The translations under genes were made by a program, and so were the position numbers. From UBA668 sp043721915 (GTDB lineage Bacteria > Actinomycetota > Acidimicrobiia > Acidimicrobiales > Ilumatobacteraceae), in the NCBI GenBank assembly GCA_043721915.1, contig JAYSPV010000112.1, positions 1 through 64,000 on the forward strand: a stretch of 64,000 nt of DNA. Reading direction: 5' to 3'. How positions within the stretch are numbered: the stretch's first letter is position 1; each line of letters starts with the position of its first letter. The notes beneath the pieces were generated by a model. It worked only from the letters and a program-made list of their open reading frames with translations. It was not told the DNA's origin and did no database searches. Of this stretch, positions 47,252-55,189 are shown piece after piece.

Positions 47252-48327
47252 CACAGGCTCCGCACGTATTCGACGACGGCTTTGATCTGCTCATCGGTGA
47301 GCAGATGCCCGAACCCGGGCATCCGGCCCGAACCCTGGCCCTGCACGCCGTACTTGACGCCGTTCTTGGAACCGGCCTTGATGAAGTTGATCATGTCCTG
47401 CTCACTCGGGAAGTGGGAGTTGGTGGCGCCGCCGGTGAGGTTCCAGCCGAACGCGCCCTGCGCCGTCACGCCGGGGTCGCCGTAGCTCCAGCCGGGAGTG
47501 TGACAGCGGGCGCAGCTGTAGGCGCCATACGACAGATCCGAGTTGAACAGGGCTTCGCCCTCGCTGGCACCGGGGTTGGTCGCCATGTAGTCGTCGACAG
47601 CGCGCTGGATGTCGTCCTTCGTGGTTTGCGGCAGCGTGCCACCGTCACACACGTACGGGTCGGCCTTGTTGACGAACGAATCGTCGGTGAGGCAGCCCTC
47701 GGGCTGGATCTGGATGCTCTTCAGGTAGACGAGCAGGGTTTCGATGTTCTGGGCCGTCATCGGGCCGCCACCTGGTGCACCCCACGCGGACATCGGCGAG
47801 AACGGCCGGCCGTAGTTGAGGATGAACCGAACCTCTTCCTGGCTGAAGCGGTAGAAGACGGTGTTCAGCGCCGGTGCGTACCAGCTGACCGCGGTGACTT
47901 CGCCCGTCTTCACGTCGGTGATCGCGTAGGGGGCGACGTTGCCGAGACCGCCCAGACCGCCATGGCAGCCTGCGCAGTTGAAACCACCGTTGGCGGTGGT
48001 TTGGAACAGCTGCTCACCCCACCAACGGAAACGCTCCTGTTCGCCGCTGACAGCGCCGGCCTGTCGGCTGGGCTCGTACGCCCAGTAGAGCGGCAGTCCG
48101 ATCACCATCGTCAGCAGCAAGAGCACGCCGAAGACCTGCAAGCGTTCCAACCGCGAGCCCTCGAGGGTCTCGTCGTCGTAGTACGCCTTGCGGTTGGGCG
48201 CCATCTCGACTTCGGAGCCCAGCTCGCTGCGCGCCTTGCCCGAGCTGAGGAAGTAGTAGGTGACCCAGCCGATGACGACGACGGCGAGGATGACCCATGC
48301 CACGGCAACTGTGTTGAGCGCGATCAT
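47251..48327 (-). CDS. Dihaem membrane-anchored cytochrome c of the bc complex
   Basis: A 358-residue protein with two N-terminal membrane helices (about 5-27 and 65-83) and two class I cytochrome c domains on the outer side. Haem sites are C118-A-G-C121-H122 and C272-A-R-C275-H276. GRMPGFGH near the C-terminus offers a Met ligand. In a bc complex it would pass electrons from the Rieske protein toward the terminal oxidase. The ATG overlaps the Rieske stop by 4 bp. The two-anchor dihaem layout is unlike the single-anchor QcrC of mycobacteria. Confidence 0.9.
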   Translation of the reverse strand: MIALNTVAVAWVILAVVVIGWVTYYFLSSGKARSELGSEVEMAPNRKAYYDDETLEGSRLERLQVFGVLLLLTMVIGLPLYWAYEPSRQAGAVSGEQERFRWWGEQLFQTTANGGFNCAGCHGGLGGLGNVAPYAITDVKTGEVTAVSWYAPALNTVFYRFSQEEVRFILNYGRPFSPMSAWGAPGGGPMTAQNIETLLVYLKSIQIQPEGCLTDDSFVNKADPYVCDGGTLPQTTKDDIQRAVDDYMATNPGASEGEALFNSDLSYGAYSCARCHTPGWSYGDPGVTAQGAFGWNLTGGATNSHFPSEQDMINFIKAGSKNGVKYGVQGQGSGRMPGFGHLLTDEQIKAVVEYVRSL

Positions 48328-49166
48328 ATGCAGTGTGGCCCTTCCGCCTCTTGACCAGTGGTGTTGGTGCCGATGGCGGCGCCGACCTTGACGGCCGATG
48401 TGTCGATGACGACATCACCGGAACCCGAGACCGTGACAGCGAAGTGATCCATCCCTCGAGGGGCAGGACCTGCCTTCTTCTCCCCGGCGCGGTTGTACTG
48501 AGAACCGTGGCAGGGGCATTCGAACCATTGGCTGCTCTTGCACTCGGGAACCCGGCAACCCAGGTGCGGGCACTTCTGGTAGATCGCAACGACGCCACTC
48601 TCCATGCCGCCGATGAGCGTGCTGTACTCCTTGACGCCCTTGGCCTTGGGGAGCGCTTCGGGTGGGTAGACCGTCAGATACGAGCGCGCGCTGGAGCTGT
48701 ACAGGAAACCGCCGTTGCTGCGAATGGTAGCCAGCACCTCGGTGAGCTTGCCGATGGTCACCTTGCCGCCGAACACCGGCACCGTGGTGGGCCACAGGAA
48801 GGCAACGAACCCGGCAGCGGCGAACGATGCAAGGCCAGCTGTCATCAGCACGACAGTGGAACGGTTGAGGAACTGGCGACGGTTGACGCCGATCTCGTCA
48901 CGGTCCGGCGGAATCCAGATGCTCGGAGTCATGTCGGGCGCCGGCACGAGTCCCTGGGCGCGCTCGGTGGTTGCGGCACGTTCGACATCCCTGCCGGTGG
49001 GGGCACTCGGGAGATCGAGGTCTGCGTCGCGATCGCGACGCTTGGTTTCGCGGCTCAGTGCGCCGGCACCGCGGACATCGCTCTTGCGAGCGGCGGTGAG
49101 CAGCACGACGGCCGCCAACACGGCGACCACGACAAGCGCAATGGCAATGATGAGTGCAGGAGTCAT
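48324..49166 (-). CDS. qcrA: Rieske [2Fe-2S] iron-sulfur protein
   Basis: About 280 residues. It has a first hydrophobic helix at about 2-24, a charged linker, then a twin-arginine-type stretch NRRQFLNRSTVVLMTAGLASFAAAGFVAFL (about 95-124) and the Rieske domain with C199-P-H201-L-G-C204 and C217-P-C219-H220. It accepts the first electron from menaquinol at the outer side. The ATG at 49166 (MTPALIIAIAL) is chosen over an upstream codon because the family-like membrane segment begins there. Having an additional N-terminal helix before the RR segment is typical of actinobacterial Rieske proteins. Confidence 0.93.
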   Translation of the reverse strand: MTPALIIAIALVVVAVLAAVVLLTAARKSDVRGAGALSRETKRRDRDADLDLPSAPTGRDVERAATTERAQGLVPAPDMTPSIWIPPDRDEIGVNRRQFLNRSTVVLMTAGLASFAAAGFVAFLWPTTVPVFGGKVTIGKLTEVLATIRSNGGFLYSSSARSYLTVYPPEALPKAKGVKEYSTLIGGMESGVVAIYQKCPHLGCRVPECKSSQWFECPCHGSQYNRAGEKKAGPAPRGMDHFAVTVSGSGDVVIDTSAVKVGAAIGTNTTGQEAEGPHCI

Positions 49167-49179
49167 GAAAGGGGATGCC

Positions 49180-49950
49180 TCACAGTTCGAAGAAGAGACC
49201 GTCACGCCACGGGAGCGTGAAGTTGAAGCCGGGACCGCGGAAGAACGAGCCGATGATGACGAGCACGGCCCAGAACATCATGTGCACCGTCATCAACGAC
49301 GTCGCGAACTTGCGATCCTCCGGTTTGTTGGAAGGGTTCTTGTCGATGAACGGAGCGAGGATCAGCACGATCATGCCCACGCCGGGGATGGTGACGCCGG
49401 CGATCATCGGGTGGAACATGGTGAGCAGTTCCTGCAGGCCGAGGAAGTACCACGGGGCCTTCGACGGGTTCGGCGTCTTGTTGATGTTCGCTTCCTGCAG
49501 CAGCGGCGCATTCACGAAGATCGAGAAGAAGAACGTGAACGACATGCACAGCAGGGCGGCCACGAACTCGGCGGCGAGCAGGTGCGGCCACGTGTGCACC
49601 TTGTCGACCGGCGAGGCCTTCACATCCTGGATGCTGCCGCTCTTGACGACGGTGAGCAGCCGTTGGGTGTGGCCGCCAGGGCCAGCGCCCAGCGGCACGC
49701 CGCCACCCGCGGGCGCGGCGGCGACGACGCTGGCCACCTTCTCCATCACGGCAACGCCGCCACCACCTTCTTCGGCCTTGCGGGCCTTGCTGCGTTCGAG
49801 CAGGTGCGCGGGGATGCGCGGGTCCGCTGCCGGCTCGTTGCTGGCCGTGGCAGCGGCGGCAGCCTCGGGCGACGACGCGCCGCTCTCGGCTGCGGCCTTG
49901 TCGCGCGCTGCCTGAGCCCGCTTGAGGAGATGTTCAGGGATTTCGGTCAT
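49180..49950 (-). CDS. Cytochrome b C-terminal half (subunit IV/PetD-like) with long N-terminal extension
   Basis: A 256-residue protein. The last 135 residues hold three helices and the Qo-site loop in the form PNPSKAPWYFLGLQELL (APWY at 165-168 instead of PEWY), as in split b6/subunit IV systems. The first 120 residues are a soluble Ala-rich extension that begins MTEIPEHLLKRAQAARDKA and repeats the same motif as RIPAHLLERSKARKAEEGG at about 46-62. The divergent cytochrome c gene at 51910 encodes the same opening peptide. It works with the adjacent cytochrome b to form the quinol oxidation site. Confidence 0.9.
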   Translation of the reverse strand: MTEIPEHLLKRAQAARDKAAAESGASSPEAAAAATASNEPAADPRIPAHLLERSKARKAEEGGGGVAVMEKVASVVAAAPAGGGVPLGAGPGGHTQRLLTVVKSGSIQDVKASPVDKVHTWPHLLAAEFVAALLCMSFTFFFSIFVNAPLLQEANINKTPNPSKAPWYFLGLQELLTMFHPMIAGVTIPGVGMIVLILAPFIDKNPSNKPEDRKFATSLMTVHMMFWAVLVIIGSFFRGPGFNFTLPWRDGLFFEL

Positions 49951-49965
49951 CGTTCGCCTCCTTCT

Positions 49966-50751
49966 CTACAACGGACCCGAGATGCCGCCGTCTTTGCGGA
50001 CACGCCAGAAGTGGATGGCCATGAAGATGACGATCACGAACGGCAGCATCAGCACGTGCAACACGTACCACCGCAGCAGCGTGTCGCCACCGATCTCCTT
50101 GCCACCGAGGAGCACGAATCGCACCTTCTCGCCCAGCACCGGGGTGTAGCCCATCATGTTGGTACCCACCGTGACGGCCCACAGCGCCAGCTGGTCCCAC
50201 GGGAGCAGGTAGCCGGTGAACGACAGCAGCAGGGTGAGCATCAGCAACACGACGCCGATGACCCAGTTGAACTCGCGCGGCGGCTTGTACGCGCCGTGGT
50301 AAAAGACGCGTGCCATGTGCAGGAACACGCTCAGCACCATCAGGTGCGCACCCCATCGGTGCATGTTGCGCACAAGTAAGCCGAACGTCACCGATGTCTG
50401 CAGGTTCGAGATGTCGCTCCATGCCTGCACGTCGGTGGGGCGGTAGAAGAACATCAGGAAAATGCCCGTCACCGTCAGCAGGATGAACAGGAAGAAGCTG
50501 AGGCCACCGAGGCACAGGGTGTAGCTGACCTTCACCGCGTGGCGCTTCACCTTCACCGGGTGCAGGTGGTACAGCACCGAGTTCATGATCACGTAGCTGC
50601 GGTTGCGCGGGCTGTCGGTGTAGCCCTTGCGGAAGATGCTGCCGGGCCGGAAGATGCTGCTCCAGGCCTGGCTGCCCTGCACGCCGTCGACGCCTTTGGT
50701 GAGGCGCTGCTTGACAGTGGGGCGCGGTGTCTCGTCGAGAATTTTTGCCAT
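49966..50751 (-). CDS. b6-type cytochrome b (N-terminal half), Cys for haem c_i
   Basis: A 261-residue four-helix cytochrome b. Haem ligands H131 and H145 (MHRWGAHL ... FLHMARVF) and H232 and H247 (YVLHVLML ... MAIHFWRV), with spacings 14 and 15; the 15 is the b6-type spacing rather than bc1-type. C80 in YTLCLGG aligns with the cysteine that covalently holds haem c_i (c_n) in cytochrome b6. The C-terminus GISGPL is also b6-like. It is the quinone-reducing and quinol-oxidising core of the bc complex together with the next gene. Actinobacteria usually carry a fused QcrB, so this split form is notable. Confidence 0.93.
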   Translation of the reverse strand: MAKILDETPRPTVKQRLTKGVDGVQGSQAWSSIFRPGSIFRKGYTDSPRNRSYVIMNSVLYHLHPVKVKRHAVKVSYTLCLGGLSFFLFILLTVTGIFLMFFYRPTDVQAWSDISNLQTSVTFGLLVRNMHRWGAHLMVLSVFLHMARVFYHGAYKPPREFNWVIGVVLLMLTLLLSFTGYLLPWDQLALWAVTVGTNMMGYTPVLGEKVRFVLLGGKEIGGDTLLRWYVLHVLMLPFVIVIFMAIHFWRVRKDGGISGPL

Positions 50752-50767
50752 CGTTGCTTCGTTTCCC

Positions 50768-51181
50768 TCAGAGCCTCATGCCGTAGGCATAGCCGTGGCT
50801 GTTGGTACGGGTGTGCGAGTCGCCGGCTGCCGCCGGTGCCCCTACTTTGCCCATGATGATCACGCCCGTCGGGCAGCGATCGACACACAGTTGGCACCGT
50901 GTGCAGATGTCGTCGTCGATGATGAACAGCACCTTGTCGCTCGGGTCGAGCCCGGGCTGCTCGGTGTTGCTGGCCTCGACGATGGCGTCGGTGGACACCA
51001 TGTGGATGCACTTCCACGGACAGATGTCGACACAGCCCTCGCACATGATGCACTCGGTCTGGTCGATGTGGATGAACTGCTTGGGCTTGATCGCCTTCGA
51101 CAAGTAGTCCGCGTCGACCTCGACGAGTTGGTACTCGTCGGTGTACGGCATCATCGGTGGGTTTGCGTCGGTCTTCGCCAT
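50768..51181 (-). CDS. Two-cluster [4Fe-4S] ferredoxin inside the bc operon
   Basis: A 137-residue soluble ferredoxin. Cluster 1: C44, C47, C50 and C54 (CIMCEGCVDICP), with an extra C58 in WKC. Cluster 2: C93, C96, C99 and C103 (CTRCQLCVDRCP). About 38 residues separate the clusters, more than in ordinary bacterial 2[4Fe-4S] ferredoxins. The tail is Gly/Tyr-rich. No signal peptide is seen, so it is cytoplasmic and faces the N side of the bc complex. It lies 3 bp after a membrane-protein gene and 16 bp before cytochrome b. A ferredoxin is not a standard bc subunit. It may donate electrons to, or accept them from, the haem c_i side, which is inference. Confidence 0.88.
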   Translation of the reverse strand: MAKTDANPPMMPYTDEYQLVEVDADYLSKAIKPKQFIHIDQTECIMCEGCVDICPWKCIHMVSTDAIVEASNTEQPGLDPSDKVLFIIDDDICTRCQLCVDRCPTGVIIMGKVGAPAAAGDSHTRTNSHGYAYGMRL

Positions 51182-51184
51182 CGG

Positions 51185-51673
51185 TCAGCTCTTCTTCACC
51201 AGTGGGCGCCCGAAGGTGCTGGTGGCCAGTTCGGTGCCGGGCTTGCCGTCACCGCGCTTCTGCCACAAGCTCCAGAGGAAGATCATGATGCCGAAGTACC
51301 ACAGGTGGATGACGATGACCACGATGTCGCGGATGGCTTCGTACGACATCGTGAACGGGAAGGGACCACCGAGCGCCTTCGGCTTGAGGAGGTCGAACGG
51401 CCCATAGATGATGTTGCTCTTGTCCCACTTGAGATCGACGTCGGCGTGAGCGATGAACTTGTCGGGAACGATGCCGAACGCGACGAACATCAGGCCGAAG
51501 ACGTACACGGAGGCGAGCATCGCCTCACCCCAGGACGTGGGCGTGCCCTTCGGGCGGCGCTTGGCGTACGGGATGACGACGAGCGCTCCGATGGTGGAGA
51601 TGATGAACGAGAACAGGAATGCTTGATTCATCCCGGGCCACTTCAGAACGTTCCAATCAAATGCGATCAGCAC
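51185..51673 (-). CDS. Membrane protein, first gene of the bc-complex I array
   Basis: About 162 residues with three hydrophobic segments (AFLFSFIISTIGALVVIPYA, MLASVYVFGLMFVAFGIV and IVVIVIHLWYFGIMIFLWSLW) and a central hydrophilic loop (ADVDLKWDKSNIIYGPFD). I recognise no named family. GTG start at 51673 with an AGGAAGG ribosome-binding site 9 nt upstream; an ATG at 51631 (MNQAFLF) is the alternative. Its stop is 3 bp before the ferredoxin start, so it could serve as the membrane partner of the ferredoxin. Confidence 0.8.
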   Translation of the reverse strand: MLIAFDWNVLKWPGMNQAFLFSFIISTIGALVVIPYAKRRPKGTPTSWGEAMLASVYVFGLMFVAFGIVPDKFIAHADVDLKWDKSNIIYGPFDLLKPKALGGPFPFTMSYEAIRDIVVIVIHLWYFGIMIFLWSLWQKRGDGKPGTELATSTFGRPLVKKS

Positions 51674-51706
51674 CTGCGCTGCCCTTCCTCGTGAACTGCT
51701 GCACAA

Positions 51707-51712
51707 ACTGTA
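51707..51712 (-). promoter_or_regulatory. Putative -10 element (TACAGT) of the bc-complex I array
   Basis: TACAGT reads toward the first gene of the array. A start about 7 nt downstream would give a leader of roughly 27 nt that contains the AGGAAGG ribosome-binding site. It lies in the 236-bp divergent region shared with the cytochrome c gene on the other strand. No clear -35 was assigned. Confidence 0.4.
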
Positions 51713-51896
51713 GCCACGCCACACCGGGTGATTGCCAGTCCGTCTCTAGATCGTGATGAACGGCACACCTCAGGGCACCGGCTCATGGTCGCCGGTCTAC
51801 CACGCGGCGAGCCGCACTTCCCTGGTTGTGAACTCGTGCATCCAAATTTTCTGGCCACGCGTGAGGTGGATTTCCTGCAGCGAGGCATCGGCCGTC

Positions 51897-51902
51897 TATC
51901 GT
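51897..51902 (+). promoter_or_regulatory. Putative -10 element (TATCGT), leaderless cytochrome c promoter
   Basis: TATCGT is followed by 7 nt and then the GTG start of the cytochrome c gene. Together with the opposing TACAGT site it makes a divergent promoter pair, which would let the cytochrome c and the bc-complex I array be regulated together. Confidence 0.5.
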
Positions 51903-51909
51903 TCACTGC

Positions 51910-52704
51910 GTGACCGAGATTCCTGAGCACCTGCTGAAGCGCAGCCAGGCACGCAAAGCCGGCGGCGATGCCGCTGCCACTACCAACACTCCTGCTGTCG
52001 TTGCATCGGCTACGCCCGCCGTGGCCACGCCGAAGGCCGCTGTCGTGCCCGCCGGCCCACCGCCGCCCAAGCCCGACATCCCCGTGGTGGCCGCTTACAA
52101 GGCGCGCAAGAAGATCCCGATGTGGGCGATGGTCACGTTGAGCATCCTGCCGCTGTGGCTGTTCATGTACGTGGTCGCGCTGCGCCCGGTCGCCGCCAAG
52201 GCCAGCGGCCCGCTCGCCGTCGGCGCCGCGGTGTACAACAAGAACTGTCAGGGGTGCCACATGCCGGGTGGTGCCGGCGTCGAGGGCGGCGCCTACAAGT
52301 TCACCGATGGCTCGGCGATGCTCACCTTCCCGCACATCGAGGACCAGCTTCGCTGGGTCTCATTGGGCACCGACGAGTACCAGAAGGCCGGCATCACCAT
52401 CGCTGGCGACCCGAACCGAGAGGGCGGGCCACACATCGTCGGCAGCAATCAGAAGATGCCCCCGCGCGGCGGACAGGATTACACGGACGCCGAGATTCTT
52501 GGCGCTGTGTGCGAAGAGCGTTACGCACTCGGCGGCGTGCCCGAGGAGGGCGAAGAGTGGGAGCTGTGGTGTGCCGAGGATGGCGCCGCATGGATCGCGC
52601 TCGAGACCAACGCTGCCACCTTCGACAACATTCACGAGGTCCTCGCCGACAAGGGCATCATGGAGATCGGCAGTGTGCCGGTCGCCGGCACCACCGCCGA
52701 CTGA
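51910..52704 (+). CDS. Monohaem membrane-anchored cytochrome c with IPEHLLKRSQARKA opening
   Basis: A 264-residue protein. Residues 1-17 (MTEIPEHLLKRSQARKA) nearly match the start of the subunit IV protein. A flexible Ala/Pro/Thr linker follows to about 62, one membrane helix (about 70-90), then an outer cytochrome c domain with C113-Q-G-C116-H117 and a late KMPPRGG offering a Met ligand. The basic N-terminus would stay in the cytoplasm. It probably takes electrons from the bc complex to an oxidase. GTG start. Divergent from the bc-complex I array with 236 bp between start codons. Confidence 0.9.
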   Translation: MTEIPEHLLKRSQARKAGGDAAATTNTPAVVASATPAVATPKAAVVPAGPPPPKPDIPVVAAYKARKKIPMWAMVTLSILPLWLFMYVVALRPVAAKASGPLAVGAAVYNKNCQGCHMPGGAGVEGGAYKFTDGSAMLTFPHIEDQLRWVSLGTDEYQKAGITIAGDPNREGGPHIVGSNQKMPPRGGQDYTDAEILGAVCEERYALGGVPEEGEEWELWCAEDGAAWIALETNAATFDNIHEVLADKGIMEIGSVPVAGTTAD

Positions 52705-53443
52705 CACTGGTTAACGAGTCGATTCGCACCACTTGTCGACCACTGCCGTTCGGGGCACTTGCATGTCGACTACCCCAGGGCCGCATTGGGATCTCGCCGC
52801 CCGCTCACACGGCTCGTAGCGGGGGGCACTCGGTGAGATTGACGATTCCTGCAGCAAGCACAACAAGGCTGATCGCCGTATAGGTCGTCGGCAGCGAGGA
52901 CTCCGTGGAGCGGCCTTCTTTGTGGCGGGCAAGGGTGTATTCATGTGCGCAGAGATCGGCGCTCTTCTCAGCTGCCTCGCAACAAGTGGGCCTCATCTAT
53001 CCGACGCGAGGCACAGGTGTGGTAGCGATGCAGAGGTCAGCACTCACGCCCGAAGGTGCGGCGGAACGTGGCGTCGGTCAACTTGCCCGCACCTCCTGGC
53101 AGCGGCCGTAAACCACGACGTTGGCGGTTGCGGCTAGGGTCGATGCCCACGACCAGGCGGTCGGCGACAGTCGAAGCGCCAGCCGCACCCGTCCATCGCC
53201 ACAGCGCTGGCGTCCATCTACTCAGCCTGGATCCGCACGTACTGTCGAGATCGGAGCCGAAGCATGGCGCGGGCTTTGGCAATGGTGCCGGCTTCACACT
53301 CACGCCGATCGAGGCGAGGATCTCAGAGTTGGCGTCATCGTTGGTTGCGCCCGCCATCTGTCAAGCGGCGAGGTCGCTCACCGCTGAAGGCGGTGTGCAA
53401 CACCTTCGCCCCCGTTAGTAGTAGACCCAACTGGAGGAATCAG
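52705..53443. other. 739-bp gap without a convincing gene
   Basis: Short open frames on both strands have no family motif, poor codon pattern and no ribosome-binding site. A minus-strand frame at 53037-53357 has a 'VVGIDPSR' stretch that faintly recalls IS110-type transposases but lacks the rest. A small inverted repeat (CACCGC / GCGGTG) occurs around 53380-53396. No tRNA-like fold was recognised. It may be a decayed region. Confidence 0.5.
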
Positions 53444-53836
53444 ATGAACCTGAAGAACCGCGCGATCGCAACCTGCGCCTTGTCCCTGATCGGAGTTGCC
53501 GGGCTGGCCTCCCCGGCCGCCGCAACTGCCCGCAGTTTCTCAGCAGGCAGCTGCAGCGTGTGGGCAGAGGCCTTGACCCCGCAATCATGGCAGCCAAAGG
53601 GTTACACCCAATCATGGGGAGGCGTTCCCAATCCGAACTGCAAGAACATGGCCATCGCAACGGTCTACGTGAATTCCAGTGGCGTGACTGCCCGCACCGT
53701 CTACGTCCGGGTGAGTCCAGGACCAGGTTTCAACGCCATTGCCAGCCCGATCCCCAACGGGGCAACCTACGTCCGAGGCCAACTTGAAATCTGCCCGACC
53801 ACGGGCTCGTGCAAGACGTACGCAGTAAACCCATAG
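53444..53836 (+). CDS. Small secreted protein, unknown function
   Basis: A 130-residue protein with a clear Sec signal peptide (MNLKNRAIATCALSLIGVAGLASPAAATA, cleavage near residue 28). The mature part, about 100 residues, is rich in Ser, Thr, Pro, Asn and Gly with four cysteines (SCSVW, PNCKN, EICPTTGSC) that could form two disulfides, and it looks like a small beta-rich domain. ATG start with GGAGG 7-8 nt upstream, unlike the leaderless genes around it. Its base composition is less GC-biased than the neighbours. A hairpin-plus-T terminator follows 24 bp after the stop. No family recognised. Confidence 0.8.
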   Translation: MNLKNRAIATCALSLIGVAGLASPAAATARSFSAGSCSVWAEALTPQSWQPKGYTQSWGGVPNPNCKNMAIATVYVNSSGVTARTVYVRVSPGPGFNAIASPIPNGATYVRGQLEICPTTGSCKTYAVNP

Positions 53837-53860
53837 ACCACCAAGAGAACGAACCTTGCT

Positions 53861-53897
53861 GTGGCCGCTTCCGTGAGGAAGCGGCCACACTTGTTTT
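53861..53897 (+). terminator. Intrinsic terminator of the small secreted-protein gene
   Basis: Perfect 12-bp arms (53861-53872 and 53877-53888) around a GTGA loop, followed by ACTTGTTTT. This is the most classical rho-independent terminator in the window. The next gene starts within 3 bp of its end, so an upstream GTG inside the hairpin is rejected as that gene's start. Confidence 0.85.
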
Positions 53898-53899
53898 CC

Positions 53900-55183
53900 G
53901 TGAGCGACGAAGCCTCCACCGCCGGATCCACGAACGGTCCCGTCACCACAGAGGTGCTCGTGATCGGCGGGGGCCCGGCAGGTGCTGCGGCCGGCTACTG
54001 GCTGGCGAGCCTGGGCCACGACGTCACGATCGTGGAGCGAAAGACCTTCCCGCGCGACAAGACCTGCGGCGACGGTCTCACCCCGCGTGCCGTCCACCAG
54101 CTCGAGCAGATGGGCCTCGCCGAACCACTCGCCGCGTTCCACCGCCACGACGGGCTGCGCGTCACCGGCATGGGCCGCGAGATGGAGCTGCAGTGGCCCA
54201 GTCATTCCGTCTACCCGCAACACGGCTACGTGGTCCGCCGGCGCGAGCTCGACCAGATGGTGGCCGAGAACGCCCAGCGCGCGGGCGCCCGTCTGCTGCT
54301 CGGCCACGAGGCAATCTCACCGATCGTCGAACGCGGCTTCGTGCGTGGGGCGACGGTGTCCGTGATCGGCACCGCCACGACCCGCGATATCCATGCCAGG
54401 TACGTCGTGGTCGCCGACGGCGCCAACAGTCGATTCGGTCGTGCAGTCGGCACGTTCCGAACACCGGAGTGGCCACGCGGCGCCGCCATTCGCTCGTACT
54501 GGAAAACGCCTCGCCACAACGAACCGTTGATCGAATCCGCACTCGATGTGAAGGATCGCAACGGTCACTCGATGCCCGGCTACGGCTGGATCTTCCCGGT
54601 CGGCGACGGCACCGTCAACATCGGTGTCGGTGTGCTCTCCACCTTTCGCGATTTCAAGAGCGTCAACACCAGTCGGCTGCTCGACGCATACGCGCATCAG
54701 GTGGCGGAGCGATGGGAGATCGACCCGACTGCTCCGGAGCACGCGCCCGTGCGCGGCCGCATTCCGATGGGTGGCTCGGTGGGCCCCAATGCCGGCCCCA
54801 GTTTCCTGGTGGTGGGCGATGCTGCGGGAAGCGCCAACCCGTTCAGCGGTGAGGGAATCGACTACGCGTACGAGACCGCCCGAATGGCCGCTCTGGTGTT
54901 GCACGAAGCACTCGCCACCAACGATCCGTCGGTACTGCAGCAGTATCCCCGCCAGATCGAGGACGAGTACGGGGAGTACTTCAAGGTTGCCCGTCTCTTT
55001 GCTCGCGTCATCGGCAGGCCCGCCGTGATGCGTGAGCTCACGCGCACCGGCATGCACAGTCGCACGCTGATGGAGTGGATGTTGCGGATCTCGGCCAACC
55101 TGCTGCGAGAGGACGAGCAAGGCCCCGCCGAACTGGCCTACCGGGCCGCGACGAAGATCGTCAAGCTCGCGCCCAACGCGTAG
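53900..55183 (+). CDS. Geranylgeranyl-reductase-family FAD oxidoreductase (MenJ-like)
   Basis: A 427-residue flavoprotein. FAD dinucleotide-binding motif VIGGGPAGAAAG (21-32), the second family motif PRDKTCGDGLTPRAVHQLEQMG, and the late FAD motif VVGDAAGSANPFSGEGIDYA. The family reduces double bonds in polyprenyl chains, including one bond of the menaquinone tail in mycobacteria (MenJ). A polyprenyl diphosphate synthase gene nearby fits that role; archaeal-type lipid substrates are unlikely here. GTG start directly after the terminator of the previous gene. It converges with the Uma2 gene 6 bp away. Confidence 0.9.
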   Translation: MSDEASTAGSTNGPVTTEVLVIGGGPAGAAAGYWLASLGHDVTIVERKTFPRDKTCGDGLTPRAVHQLEQMGLAEPLAAFHRHDGLRVTGMGREMELQWPSHSVYPQHGYVVRRRELDQMVAENAQRAGARLLLGHEAISPIVERGFVRGATVSVIGTATTRDIHARYVVVADGANSRFGRAVGTFRTPEWPRGAAIRSYWKTPRHNEPLIESALDVKDRNGHSMPGYGWIFPVGDGTVNIGVGVLSTFRDFKSVNTSRLLDAYAHQVAERWEIDPTAPEHAPVRGRIPMGGSVGPNAGPSFLVVGDAAGSANPFSGEGIDYAYETARMAALVLHEALATNDPSVLQQYPRQIEDEYGEYFKVARLFARVIGRPAVMRELTRTGMHSRTLMEWMLRISANLLREDEQGPAELAYRAATKIVKLAPNA

Positions 55184-55189
55184 GCGGAG

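Noticed and set aside
53037..53357. Minus-strand frame with a 'VVGIDPSR' stretch, considered as an IS110 transposase remnant
   Set aside because: Only one short stretch is suggestive; there is no catalytic DEDD pattern, no second domain and no terminal repeats.
53861..53899. GTG at 53861 as start of the geranylgeranyl-reductase-like gene
   Set aside because: It lies in the first base of a perfect terminator hairpin; the GTG at 53900 fits the family length better.
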